Shown piece after piece: positions 10,771 to 22,663 of a stretch of DNA of 64,000 nucleotides; the first letter of the stretch is position 1, and each line of letters starts with the position of its first letter. The notes under the pieces are model-generated. The model saw nothing but the letters and a program-made list of their open reading frames with translations. It did no database searches and was not told the origin of the DNA. Origin of the DNA: Sipunculus nudus (Eukaryota; Annelida; Sipuncula; Golfingiida; Sipunculidae); contig CM049318.1 of NCBI GenBank assembly GCA_026874595.1, positions 44,310,456-44,374,455 on the forward strand, written 5' to 3'. Made by a program: the position numbers and the translations under genes.

Positions 10771-11243
10771 AACTAGGCCTACAGGCCTAATGCAAACCTG
10801 TGCAAAGTTTGGGAGTATAAATGAAGGTTTATTTTTTAAATTTAATATTGACCCTCTTATGTCCTGCATATGTACCTTACCAGTTAGTCATTATGATTTC
10901 AGCATATTGGACGTTTGGAACCTGCACGTTTCGGACTACAACATTTTAAAACTAGGATGTATCAGTCAGGATATTTCAGATATGTTTCTTTAGCCAGAGA
11001 GGATTATTGGGACTGATGAACAGACAATTTGGCAGCATTGTTTAAATGAAGAACATTTTAAAATGTTTTTCAGCTTTTTCCCTATAAAATCTAAGAAAAT
11101 GCAGTTAGCCAAGAAATATGCAAAATCCGATAGAATTTTTTAGATGACTTATTTTTTGCAAAAAAATTTGGTGATGCTAGCTCCTGCCCTTTTTGAGATA
11201 TCTATCGCCACACAATTGCACAAGCTCATAGATTCGCTAAAAA
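10771..11243 (+). mobile_element. Short family C element
   Basis: It starts at the palindromic 5' tip AGGCCTACAGGCCT with GCAAACCTGTG and ends with a decayed C 3' tip (AAGCTCATAGATTCGCTAAA, 11222-11241). At about 470 bp it is internally deleted and has no GGTGGCGCCACC unit. Confidence 0.65.
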
Positions 11244-12125
11244 TGCAAACCAAACAGTTGAAAGATATAGTTCCACTAGTTCTAATCTGGGCATTCTGCA
11301 TCAAGACTATGTATCTAGACGATGTGTTACATCGTCTAGACATCAGACACAGCCAGGTCAGTTGTCATGGTGATGTCTGGACCTCACCTGGTTGAACTGA
11401 GTGACCTCTTGACTTGCCATGTTGAAACTTGGTGATGTAGTCAAATCTGTTTTCAAACACTGAAAGCCTTTTTCAATTGGCTACACTGCTTTTTGAAAGC
11501 TGCATTTACCCAATCTATTCTTATAAAACTGGCAGAACCCTACCATAGAATAATTTTTGTTTAGTTTAAAACAATCAGCTTAACAGTTGCATCATAAAAC
11601 AGTGTATAAGCTAGAAGAGACTAAAATTACATTTTTGCTTGTAAAATCAGATCAATGTAGGTGACGCCACCAATACCTCAATTTCAGGTATGACTTAAGT
11701 GACCAACATTGGCATAGAATTTGGTGATGATAGCTCAAGCCATTTCTGAGATTTTAATTTAAGTGTGCCTTTTTGGACAGATGACAAAGTTCAACCTCCT
11801 GTAACTCGGCCAAATATCTCTGAACTGGAATCATTCGTACAAACTTCAGAGAGATTGTTCCAGGGATCATTTCTGTAAAATATTGGACATATTGGCTGGA
11901 CAGTTTCAGAGTAGAAGATTTTTAAAGCTTTTTTGAGCTTTTTCCCAATAAAATCTTAGAAAATGCAGTTAGAAAAAAAATAAACAAAATAAAATGACTG
12001 ATTATTTGAAAAAAATTTGGTGATGCTAGTTCCTGCTGATTTTGAGATAGCTATGGTTAATGTACAGACAAGGCATGGACTCACAACGCCGACCATCGCA
12101 TAAGCTCACTGGTTCGCTAAAAAAA
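11244..12125 (+). mobile_element. Family C fragment with 3' end
   Basis: This is the C tail region, with another TCTAGAC-rich inverted stretch at 11312-11342, one C unit (palindrome AGGTGACGCCACC near 11658), and a C 3' tip at 12093-12125. The stretch 11966-11990 (GTTAGAAAAAAAATAAAC) is the uninterrupted form of the site occupied by family A at 3933 and 45281. Confidence 0.7.
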
Positions 12126-12243
12126 GGTCCACTATAATTAATGTTGATTATCATGCTTTTTACAAACTGTTATTCAATAATTACAGGTTACCCATACCCA
12201 AGAATAGCACTAGCACAAATGATATGAGTTTAACTGTTTATTA
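12126..12243. other. Short spacer, nothing recognised
   Basis: 118 bases of AT-rich sequence lie between a C 3' end and an A 5' end. No gene or repeat match was seen in the window. Confidence 0.4.
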
Positions 12244-13197
12244 ACAAGGGACCCATGAGTCACGGTGCTCAGCTAAAGTTGACCTTGAAGGTAAAAAACT
12301 AAAATAATATCAAATGGAAACTAGAATATGGGTAGTCGACAAGCGACTACTTGTGTCCGCCGAAATCAGAGTGGGACGGGTGAAGTGAAGCATGGATTGA
12401 GTGGCACAGGGAAATAGAGTGAGGTGGATTGCATATTAGCATGGATGTCTGCAGCCGAAATGTGTATGCAAGTGAGGCCACGGTGCCACAAATTTTGAGT
12501 ATCATTAAGAGCCATGTGAGATCTATACACATGCAAAAATTCAGGGGAATATGTCAAACCAGTCCTGAGATAAAAGCCTGAATGTCTATAGTGTAAACAT
12601 AAATGTAGGTGGCAACACCTGCCACAAAATCAAGAAAGCTATCAAAGATGTATAAACCTGCAAAATTTTTGGCAGATAAGTCAAACCACTGCCGAGATAT
12701 GAGTGATTTTATCCCATGGCAGACAAACAGATGGACTCTGTGCAAAAATGGTGGCAGGTGGCCCCACCAGTTTTGCATATGATAAAGAGCTATGTGAGAT
12801 CTATACACATGCAACATGTCAAAAGGTTATGTCAAACCAGTCTTGAGATATAAGCCTGTATGTCTGCAGCCTGAATGTGAATGTAGGTGGCACCACCTGT
12901 CATAAAATCAAGAAAGCTATCCAGGATGTATACACATGCAAAATTTCAGGTGGATAAGTCCAACCAATGCAGAGATGAGTGATTTTATCCAAAGGCAGAT
13001 GAACAGATGGACACTGTGCAAAAATGGTTGCAGGTGGCGCCTATATTTTTAGTGTATGTTATAAAGCTATCTAAGGGCTACATTTGTGAAAAATTTTAGC
13101 CTGATCAGTCAAACGGTTCCCGAGATTTGTGGGTTAATGTGTGGAAACAGATGCACAAATGAATGCTGGGCAGAGAGGAAAGGTCAGAGGTCAACCA

Positions 13198-15360
13198 ACA
13201 AGTGACCCATGGGTCATGACGCTCAGCTGACTGGGTAGAGATTTGCAAAAGGAAATTTTATCATCTGAATGGTAGTATATAACCATTGAACTGAAGCATC
13301 AAACAGATTAACCAACAGGCTGAAATTGTGTCTGTATTAATATATCTCAAAAATAGAGAAAAAATGCATAAACTTTCAAAAAAAATATAGGTGGCTCCAC
13401 CAGTCTGCAGAAACTAATAAAAACACTTAATGGTCAATATCCATGCAAAGGAGCATGGTTATCTCTGGATTAGTTGTTCAGATACTTCAGCTTTGTATCA
13501 GATTTTCCATTTTTCTGAGGGATACTTTGGAGTCCTATAGCTTGAAGGATATGGGTAACAGAGACCTAATTTCAGGTTTCCACAGACACTTTTCATGGGC
13601 CTCCTTGCATGACAAGAATGAAGATTCTAGGTCCAGTTGTTACTATTTGTACCCTGTTGACAGATATCCACATATTTAAAGGTCTCAAAAATAGAGAAAA
13701 TAATTCGTAAAAATTTGAAAAAAAAATAGAGGTGGCACACCCAGTCTGCTGAAACTGATGGAACACGTCATGATAAATTTTTCATTATTCTGGGGGGGGG
13801 GGGGGGGTACTTTGGAGCCATACAGCTTAATGGATATGGGTAACAGAGACCTTATTTCAGGTTTCCATGGAGATTTTTCATGGGTCTCCCTGTGTGTAAA
13901 GAATGAAGATTCTATGTCCAGTTGTTATGATTTGTGCCCTGTTAACAGATATATTTATATCTTTAAAGGTCTCAAAAATAGAGAAAAAAATTCGAAAAAA
14001 AGCCCGAACAAATACATGTGGTGCCACCAGGCTGCAGAAACTGATGAAACACTCCATGACCAATATCCATAGAAACAATTATGGTGATCTCTGCATTAGT
14101 TGTTCAGATACTTCAGCTTTTGTATTAAATTTTAAATAATTCTGAGCTGTACTTTGGAGTGCCATACTCAAAGGATATGGGTAACAGAGACCTAATTTCA
14201 GGTTTTCAATTAGACTTTTCTTGGGTCTCCCTGTGTGTCAAGAATGAAGATTCTAGGTCAAGTCATTACAATTTGAACCCTGTTGACATATAACTACATC
14301 CTTAAAGGTCTCAAAAACAGAGAAAAAAAATTGTAAAAATTTGAAAAATACAGGTGGCGCCACCAGTCTGCAGAAACTGATGAAACATTTCATGATCAAT
14401 ATGTATGCCAAAAATCATGACCATCAGTGATGTAGTTAATCAGATATTGAAGTTTTGTATGAAATTATTGACTATTCTGGGGGGTACTTTAGGGCCCTAT
14501 AGCTCAAAGAATATGGTTTCCATGGAGACTTTTCATAGGTCTCTCAGAATTTCAAGAATGAAGATTCTAGGTCCAGTTGTTATGATTTGTGCCCTGTTAA
14601 CAGATGTTCACATTTTTAAAGGTATCAAAAATAGAGAAAACAATATATAAAAAATCGAAAAATACAGGTGGCACCACCAGTCAGAGGGAAACTGATGAAA
14701 CATCTTATGATTAATATGTATGCCAAAATCATGACCATCAGTGATGTAATTAATGAGATATTGAAGTTTATGTATGAAATTTTTCACCATTCTGGGGGGT
14801 ACTTTGGGGCCCCATAGCTCAAAGGATATGGGTAACAGACACCTAATTTCTGGTTTCCATGGAGACCTTTTCATAGGTCTCTCAGAATGTCAAGAATGAA
14901 GATTCTAGGTCCAGTCTTTATGATTTGTGCCATGCAAACAGTTGTTCATATTTTTTAAGGTCTCAAAAATAGAGAAAAAAATTTGTAAAAATCGAAAAAT
15001 ACAGGTGGTGGCACCAGTCTGCAGAAACTGATGAAACATCTCATGATCAATATGTATGCCAAAAATCATGACCATCAGGGATGTAGTTAATGAGATATTG
15101 AAGTTTTTGTATGAAATTTTTCACTATTCTGGGGGGTACATTGGGGCCCCATAGCTCGAAGGATATGGGTAACAGAGACCTAATTCCAGGTTTCCAAGGA
15201 GATTTCTCATGGACCTCTCTGGATGTAAAGTAAGAAGATTCCAGGTCTAGTGGTTACGATTTGTGCCCTGTTAACGGACAGACGCCCGGACGGCCGGACG
15301 GATGACGGACAAAAGGTGATCCCTATAGCTCAGCTGACTTACAGTCAGCTGAGCTAAAAA
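13198..15360 (+). mobile_element. Complete family A element, no B insertion (inner nest)
   Basis: The 5' tip ACAAGTGACCCATGGGTC is followed by GCTCAGCTGACT. About six tandem units lie near 13390, 13731, 14020, 14352, 14667 and 15003. A GGAC-like microsatellite is at 15275-15310, and the 3' hairpin at 15327-15355 ends in AAAAA. It interrupts B between GGTCAACCA and TGAAGGCGG. Empty versions (GTCAACCAAAAATGAGGG) occur near 8928 and 51988. At 13372-13388 it also shows the empty form of the site where B sits in two other A copies. A 17-base G-run lies at about 13791-13807. Confidence 0.8.
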
Positions 15361-15464
15361 TGAAGGCGGAGCAGTTCACATGTGACCCGATCATAACTCC
15401 GAATTTTAAAAAATTCCACTCAGTGGTTATGGAGAAGTTTTCCAGAAACCTATGTGGCAGTGGT

Positions 15465-15493
15465 GGGGGGGGGGGGGGGGGGGGGGGGGGGGG
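15465..15493 (+). repeat. Poly-G tract, 29 G
   Basis: An uninterrupted run of 29 G. It can form G-quadruplexes and its length may be misassembled. Proline-rich minus-strand frames across it are artefacts. Confidence 0.9.
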
Positions 15494-15800
15494 AGTCCGA
15501 CTGAAAATATAGTATCTGCAAAACTCCGTTTTGGCGTATACAAGAGGAAAAGGTAATATAGGCCATGGCTCGTTGACATGATTGGTTTGTATTGATGAGA
15601 AAGAAATTGTTGCAAATAATATTCTGTGACCAAACCATGCATTTCTTTATGTTAAAATTGAAGCACGTGAGCAGTTTGTGAACATAAGATGTATATTATT
15701 AGCATGATCATTGGTTGGCTTTATGATAAATTGTTGACAGTTCAGTAGTTTACACATTTGTTCAATTGGACCTATTTTTTATTAAATATAATGTATTCGA

Positions 15801-17140
15801 CTTAATAGGCACCCAGGGCGATCTCAAAAATTTTTTTTTTTCTAGCTAGATCTAGTTTTTAAAGTCACTAGACGGACATGGTGAAGATGATCTGGGATCA
15901 CTGTCCCGGTTGTCTCTTTAGACTATACATTTTGAGTAGACGCGATGCTATGACCAAGCCAAGAGACCGCAAACTTTGGAACCCACACCGGTGACCTTGG
16001 GAAAGCTACAGCACCCACACCCACAAAGGCAGAAGCTGCATGCATTCCCTCCGCCGATCCAAGCAATGGAGACCCAGCCATGCCAATCAAGGGCCGAACT
16101 TGATCCATGAGACAACAGTGCTTCGAGACAAGTGCCATTTTATACTTGCAGTTTCGGCCATTTAGACAGTATTAGCAAGTTTTTTCATCATACGCTTGAA
16201 TTTTTTTCAAATATTTTTATTCCCTAAAAAGCACCTCCACCCCCCTCCCCCCCGGGTCTACTATGTTTCAGTTGTGTCACGTTTTATGATCCCCTGATAT
16301 TGACACTTTCGTTTGACATCACAGCACGTTTGCGGGAATCCTGGAATGTAAGAGCCTAAATGATAATCCTGTAAAAGTATGAATTAAATGATAACTAATC
16401 CAAACAATATATTCAGTGTATTCATAGTTTTAATGCCAACATATTACATAAGAACGGTACTTTGAAATCATATACACCTATTGTTCATATAAACAAGCCC
16501 ACACATTTTAATTGCTGATGCCATCTGCCCCTTATCACAGGATTGAAAATCCAAGAAACAGATGCCAAAATCCTAAACAAGCCGTCCTATCTTATTATAA
16601 TTATTATTTAAATATCCCCTGAACCAACGCACTTTTATATGTGAAACCTTCTCTCACAAGTCCCAAAAGCAGTTGACAAACTTGACAAGTCTATGCTGAC
16701 CTGCAAAGAGCAAATTAGCAGGTAACTATAACTTTACCTAATTTGTTCCAAGCAGCCAGTGCTCAAAATAGACGAGCATTTTCCCCCATGCATTCAGTAT
16801 ATTCCGTGAAATTATTACTAGTATGTAGATTTTAAAATACAACGATCAAGTTATTTCTGTTCCTCCCTCATCGAACTTGACACACGGAGGCGTGCTTCTA
16901 TTTTTAGCATTAAGGTTGTTGACGTTTTATTTGCATAAAGCGTGCCCACTCGATTAGTGCAGAAACGCTGATCAGATACTCATGAAGGACATGGACAAGC
17001 CCTGCAAGATCAATTTCAATGCTTACATTTTAAAATGAGAAAGATTGTCTGCCGACATATTGAGCATATTTGTTTTTTTTCTGTGAAGCCACCATGTTTA
17101 AACTGATATTCACTGACCATCTGTTGACGACTTGGAAATT
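15801..17140. other. Low-copy region, possible host sequence
   Basis: About 1.3 kb with no match to the four repeat families. The part 15860-16140 is richer in GC and CpG than its surroundings; the rest is AT-rich. It may be ancestral intron or flank sequence. Apart from the minus-strand frame listed at 15923-16138, I see no gene. Confidence 0.4.
15923..16138 (-). CDS. Unrecognised 71-codon ORF in GC-richer low-copy DNA
   Basis: This minus-strand open frame starts MALVSKHCC and is rich in Ala, Val and Gly. It is outside the repeats, and base composition here differs from the neighbouring DNA, which makes a host exon possible. No conserved motif is recognised. Other frames through the same stretch are also open for 40-50 codons, so the open frame may simply reflect composition. 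Confidence 0.15.
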   Translation of the reverse strand: MALVSKHCCLMDQVRPLIGMAGSPLLGSAEGMHAASAFVGVGAVAFPRSPVWVPKFAVSWLGHSIASTQNV

Positions 17141-17757
17141 TAGATTAACTTAATATAATCAACTGCATCCTTGTCTATCATTAAATTGCTTCGTATAATC
17201 CCTAATAGTAAACAACAATAATATTCAATTATTAATTTTTAATTTTTATGACTGAAATGAAAAATACCCAATTGGTGACCAATGGTGTCATTTGGAATAA
17301 ATTTTCGGCCATCCATGGAAGATCCATAAAAGATCAGTAATTGCAAGGTAATTCCTTGTTACTCATTAACTTAAAAAAATTCCTTTTCCATTAACTTTTC
17401 TTAAAGTTGTTATTATAAACCAATAAATTGTTAAACTACAAGGGGAGGAGGGTTGGACTGGAAGAATAAATGGAAGAATATGCATATTAAATATGATCAA
17501 ATTCAGATCAGTGGTTTTGATATTAGGCAGTCTTGAAATGTCAGAATGAGTTTGTTAAAGGAAAATGGAGGTTTTTCTTTAATACCTCGAAGGAATGAAG
17601 TCCTAGTGACCCAATTTTCAGTATGGTATGAGATTTTGGGGACATCTAACTGTATGCCGAATTTCAGATTAGTAGTTTAAACGGTTTCAAATGTACCAGT
17701 TTAACGGACAAAGGACCATGACTATAGCTCAGATGATTTAATAGTCAGCTGAGCCAT
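17141..17757 (+). mobile_element. Old family A remnant with 3' end
   Basis: 17141-17440 is a diverged match to 36240-36520 and 58280-58520. 17460-17757 matches the A 3' body. It ends in a decayed hairpin (about 17724-17753, arms AGCTCAGATGA / AGTCAGCTGAGC) and lacks the final A-run, reading CCATAATTG. Confidence 0.65.
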
Positions 17758-17835
17758 AATTGCTGTCCCGACTTATTTCTCCCAAAACTCACTGTATTAT
17801 TATCCATTTGTCAACTGACGGCTATAAACCACAGT

Positions 17836-18532
17836 GCAGACTTCTGACCATGCATATAATTAAGCGGTACGTCCTTTTTACATTAGGCAGCCTGCACGCA
17901 GCCCGTAATCCTCTTCGGCATAAAAATGCGTGTTTATCTTAAATATGTCTAATTTTCATAATGGAAGGCTTTCAGTGAAATTCTTGGTGGGCTATAACAA
18001 GCTGTTATCAGTTATGTTGCTTTATTCACGATTAACGGCAATGATCTGACCTTTGTTTATTATCTGGTAAACTCCCGTGTTGTTGCAAACACATGCTTTT
18101 GTTGTCAACATATCCATTTAAATGAGGCAGCTTGCTGTGTGACCCTGGCCAACAGGAAAGATGTTGTTATCTGGGTAAAGATGCAGACTTCTGACCATGC
18201 ATGCATATAATTAAGCGGTATGTCCTTTTTACATTAGGCGGCCTGCACGCAGCCTGTAATCCTCTTCGGCATAAAAATGCGTGTTTATCTTAAATATGTC
18301 TAATTTTCATAATGGAAGGCTTTCAGTGAACTTCTTGGTGGGCTATAACAAGCTGTTATCAGTTAGGTTGCTTTATTCACGATTTACAGCAATGATCTGA
18401 CCTTTGTTTATTATCTGGTAAACTCCCGTGTTGTTGCAAACAATGCTTTTGTTGTCAACATATCCATTTAAATGAGGCAGCTTGCTGTGTGACCCTGGCC
18501 AATAGGAAAGATGTTGTTATCTGGGTAAAGAT
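17836..18532. repeat. Two-copy tandem duplication, 347-bp unit
   Basis: Copies at 17836-18182 and 18183-18532 start with GCAGACTTCTGACCATGC and end with CTGGGTAAAGAT. They differ at only a handful of positions plus a few short indels, so the duplication is recent compared with surrounding repeats. No coding frame persists. It directly precedes the Ty3/Gypsy remnant and could be part of that element's leader or an older low-copy sequence. Confidence 0.85.
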
Positions 18533-18544
18533 GACTATAAACAT

Positions 18545-20110
18545 GTATTTTAAGAACTAGGATGTTTACCAGGTCAACATACAATATTGGTTGATGAATC
18601 AGAACCACCACAAGTCAATCCATGCAGGAAAGTTCTATTCGCAGTACATGATGAACTGAAAGAAGAACTAGACTGAATGGAAAAACTCATAAAGTCACAA
18701 GACCAGTCAATAAACCTATGGACTGGGTGAATCTGTTGCTTAGAAACCTAATGGGGACATCTGTTTAGTATGGATCCGCGAAACTTGAATAGGGCAATAA
18801 AGGGACACATTACAAACTGAGAGGAGATAATGGCGAAGTTCTCAAATGCCCAGTATTTCTCCAAATTGGATGCTTCACAAGGCTTCACAAGTGCAACTGG
18901 ATGAAAGCAGTAGTTACAAATGTACATTCATAACACTGTTTGGCTGCTATCAATACCTGAGGTTACCATTTGGATTTTTGTCAGCTCCAGACGTTTATTA
19001 TAAAATAGTTCACAAATACTTCAAGGGATACCTGGAGTAGACATATCCATGGTTGACGTCATTATATGGGGAACCACCCTGGAACATCATGATGCTGCCT
19101 TAAAACAAGCATTGGAAGCTGCAAGCCAGAACAATCTGAAATTAAACCCAAGCAAATGCTTGCTTGGTGTACAGGAACTTGTGTTTCTAGGAGACAAACT
19201 GACAAGTGAAGGGATAAAACCTTATCCAAATGGACTGGCTGAGAGCTCAGTCAAATTGATCAAATGTAAACTAAAGAAATGTATAGTCAGTGGACAAGAT
19301 GTTTACAAAGGTTTGCTTGCATCTCATGCTGCACCACTAGAAACCGGCCTATCACCTGCACCAATGCTGATGGGCAGACAAATCAAAACAACACTTCCTG
19401 CACACGAAAAGATGTACAGAGATCAGCATCGAAAGACCATCATGCAGAACAACAAGGTCAGAAAACAAAAGCAGAAGGATTATTATGATTGATCACGTTG
19501 TAGTTTACCACCACTTAAACAAAATCAATGTGTTGCCATACTGGATCATGTCAGTGGAAAGTGGAAACAGACTGGGACAGTCATAAGGCAAGTAGCACCA
19601 CGATCATACCAGGTAAAGGCAGACAATGGCACAGTCTACAGGCGCAATAGGGTACACCTAAAACCTATCATAACACTAGTTCCTACCATTCCAACAGACA
19701 TCGACTGGCCTGTAGATTTAGAGCCGACGGATCAAGCAAGGAGTCAGGCTGCTCAGTGAACCAACACCGCGTCGCAGTCAGAGAGTGAGCAGACCCCCAC
19801 AAAGACTGATTGAAAATATGTGATACTAGTTAGGGACACAGAAGCTGAATATCTGTGCGAGGGTGAAGTCAGGTATTTATTGTAAATCCTGGCGCGTGGT
19901 AACCTCTCCCCTCTAGATAGTGTAATGTTAACAGCCATCAAAATAACAGTAATAGCTTATTTAATCAGTACTCGATAAACAACAGGCAACTCCATATATG
20001 ATACAAACTTTCTTTATTCATGACTGAGATAAGTTAACTGTAACAAACTACAGAACAGATATATTCGTTTATCATTTTAAGATTATTCAGATGCTCCTAA
20101 AAAAGGGAGA
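18545..20110 (+). pseudogene. Broken Ty3/Gypsy LTR retrotransposon, RT joined to integrase by a deletion
   Basis: Reverse transcriptase sequence begins near 18600 and has an in-frame stop by about 18680. The domain-A motif LDASQGF is present near 18868. A frameshift separates it from VQLDESSS. FGCYQYLRLPFGF follows at about 18942-18980. Another frame change lies near 19030. The catalytic Asp pair reads V-D in SMVDVIIW (19049 onward), so the enzyme would be dead. After FLGDKLTSEGIK the frame passes at about 19222 directly into integrase (NGLAESSVKLIK), so RNase H and most of integrase are deleted. The integrase C-terminal part, with a VSGKWKQTGTVI-like region, runs to about 19750 in a second frame. 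A purine tract AAAAAAGGGAGA ends at 20110. It encodes no functional product. Confidence 0.85.
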
Positions 20111-20400
20111 TGTGATGATATGTATATGTACCGCCACCTAGTGGTCGCTCTTGGAACAAGTTAGAGGTTCCATGGCTGTCGTAGAGACTTCTCTTGTGTT
20201 GTGTCTTGATGTAAGCTTGAAACCCCAGGCCTAAAGACAAGAACCCCGATCACAACAAATGAGCTTGTCGAGATAATGGGATCGAGATCTGAAAAGTCAG
20301 TTCTGGTTTGTAAAATCTGATTGTAAACAGTTTCAGAGACTGTTTTATTTTCTATTCAAACTTATAAAGATTATCTATGGAAGGAAAACGATGTATCATT
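20111..20400 (+). mobile_element. Probable 3' LTR of the Ty3/Gypsy remnant
   Basis: It starts with TGTGATGATATG immediately after the purine tract, as expected for a Ty3/Gypsy LTR. The right boundary is uncertain, because no matching 5' LTR exists in the window for comparison. Confidence 0.55.
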
Positions 20401-21019
20401 TAAACCCTTTTGTCACTGAAAATTTAGGTCATGCAAATTTATTTTGCAGGACGTATTTTGCTCCTCAAAAATGTAACCTAGTCACTTCAGTCTTGATCAA
20501 GACAAGGTTTAGATAGACTTTTTTTAAGGATTATGAGGAAACTTTTAGGTGCAAATCAAGGGAAAATTTCCTTGGGCTAGCCAATATTTATGGGCCTGGG
20601 ATACCCTAAAATAATTTCACGCCCTCAAAATCATCAAGCTAGGTAGGCAAAATAACTGCAACTAGTACTGACTACCATAGCTTTTTAGGTGAGAATCGCT
20701 CGTTCCTTCCATTTTTATTAAGTAGAGCCCCAAAAAAAATCCAAGGGGGGTGGGGCACTTATTTCAGGAGTGGCACTTATAACATCAAATACAGTATATA
20801 TTATGAAATATATGTATTTTTTTTATTTTATAGAATGTATACAGTTGAAATATAACTAATGTTCCTAGTCCACAGGTGCAAGGACTTGGTGGTGGTGGTA
20901 GGAGGGGTGGAATAATGGGAGTTACAACATATCTGTATTATTATAGTGTATACATAGGATTTTCACTTATTTCATGCTTACAGAATAAAATAGTTCATTC
21001 ACAATTACCTAATATTTAA
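20401..21019. other. Low-copy AT-rich DNA
   Basis: No gene is seen. At 20735-20790 there is a G-rich phrase with GGGGCACTTATTTCAGGAG and GGCACTTATAACATC, an imperfect short tandem. Confidence 0.35.
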
Positions 21020-21188
21020 ACAAGGCCTTCAGGCCTAATGCGAACCTGTGCAATGGGATATACACCAGGTATAATGCTTCAATGCTAGACCATTTCATGA
21101 ATAAGAACAATGCAAGTACTACACATTTTGAACAAGAACCAATTACACAAACATCTTTGCTGAAATTCTGGCATGGGTGAACACAACA
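21020..21188 (+). mobile_element. Family C 5' fragment
   Basis: The 5' tip ACAAGGCCTTCAGGCCT with an intact GCGAACCTGTG, followed by the usual C leader (GGTATAATGCTTCAATGCT). It is interrupted at 21189 by an A 5' tip, and no obvious resumption follows the A 3' end at 25070. Confidence 0.7.
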
Positions 21189-22335
21189 ACAAGTGACCCG
21201 TGGGTCATGATGCTCAGCCGACTGACGTGTTGACTGACATGTCCTTGCAGAGACAACTAATTAAGAAAGGTGGCATCATTGTTCATGCATATTAGCTTAA
21301 GTTCATGAAGACCCATAAGCACAACAAATTTGATATTATATTTGATGAAGTTATATCCCTGAAAAAAAGTCTCTAGCTTCAAGAATTATTATGTTGAGTG
21401 AGTAAATATATTTCCTTATTTTTTTTTCAAATTGCATTATGTTTGGGCCCATAAGTTCAACAAATTACGCAATACTGACCTAATTTTTGGAATATACATA
21501 GGAAATGTATGGAAGAATATGCAATTTTACTATGATCAAATTCAGATCATAGGTTTTGATATTAGGCATTCCTGCAGTGTAAAAATGATTTTCATAAAAA
21601 AATTGAGGTTTTCTTTAATTTCTCAAAGAAAAAAAGTCACATAGACCCAGTTTTTGGCTTGGAAGGAGATCTTAGGGACATCTAACATTATGCCAACTTT
21701 TGGATTACCAGGCAAAGTTGTAGTAAACAAAAGTGGGGTCATGATGCTAGAAAATATAAATAAATCAAGGCCTCTAAAAATACTCCAACAGCTGGACTAT
21801 TTTTTAAGCTTATACTATCAAATTTCAAAATTCATCAGATTAAATCCATATGTAAACTGGCTATGAAAATTAAATCAAATGTACTCACAAGAAAAAAACT
21901 TGGTATAACCCTTCAATGCTGAACCACTACTTATCTTATATATGAACAATGCAAGTACTAAACATTTTGAACAAGAAACAATACACAAACATCACTACTG
22001 AAATTCTGGCATGGGTGCACACAACACAAAAATTATTGTAGGTGGCACCATCAGTCTTGTATACGACAAAGCTATTTGACATGTATAAATATGCCCAATT
22101 TCAGGCTGATATATCAAATTCCTCCGTAGAATTAAGCAGGCACATACACTTTGCAAAAGTCACTGTAGATGGCGACACCTGTCTTGTGAACGAGAAAGCC
22201 ATTAAAGACGCATAGACAGGTCAGAATATCAGGCCAATACATCAAACTTACCTTGAGTCTGATGCATGGGGCTGACCAGGCTTAGGTGAGAAAGGCTGTT
22301 GCCCCGAGTGTTCTGTGACAAATTACTGGCTCAGG

Positions 22336-22436
22336 CTACTGCACTGAGTGAACTCTTGACCTGCACCTGGCTAGACTGAGTGAACTTTTGACCTGTACCT
22401 GGCTGCACTGAGTGAACTCTTGACCTGTTGCATAAT
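22336..22436 (+). repeat. Minisatellite, ~32-bp unit x3
   Basis: Units follow the pattern CTGCACTGAGTGAACTCTTG plus ACCTGCACCTGG. The same array is at about 52197-52290 in a matching C context. Derived open frames on the minus strand are artefacts. Confidence 0.8.
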
Positions 22437-22576
22437 CTGACACACATTTGGCAGTCTGTCAAAGCTATAAATAAATCCAGGCTGACCTTTTTGCCTATTG
22501 CCAAATCTGAAATAGTAGCCACACAAATGCATACGCTCACAGATTGGCTCCATATGCAGCCCTGAGGGGCATGAAA

Positions 22577-22663
22577 CCCATGAGGTGATCACATGATACT
22601 CATTAGGTGATCACATGCTACCCATGAGATGATCACATGCTGCCCATGAGGTGATCACATGCC
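22577..22663. repeat. Minisatellite of ~22-26 bp units with TGATCA core, four copies
   Basis: Four repeats of a unit containing GAGGTGATCACATG, each with the self-complementary core TGATCA. Not seen elsewhere in the window. Confidence 0.75.

Larger units (their letters stand above)
12319..15545 (+). mobile_element. Family B element nested in A and itself interrupted by A
   Basis: The 5' tip AACTAGAATATGGGT is followed by the hairpin AGTCG-acaag-CGACT and GTGTCCGCC. B units run from 12430 to 13195. The inner A occupies 13198-15360. B then resumes with GAAGGCGGAGCAGTTC and ends with the 3' hairpin 15512-15541. A 29-base G-run (15465-15493) sits in the B tail, where other B copies have unrelated sequence of mixed composition. 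Confidence 0.75.
12244..15800 (+). mobile_element. Outer family A element (5' part) carrying B, which carries A
   Basis: It starts with ACAAGGGACCCATGAGTC and GCTCAGCT, then the 5' body of the short A subfamily (compare 41074). It is interrupted at 12319 by B and resumes at 15546 (AAGAGGAAAAGGTAATA), matching the uninterrupted sequence near 41150. It is truncated near 15800 without a 3' hairpin. This is the outermost level of a three-level nest. Confidence 0.75.
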
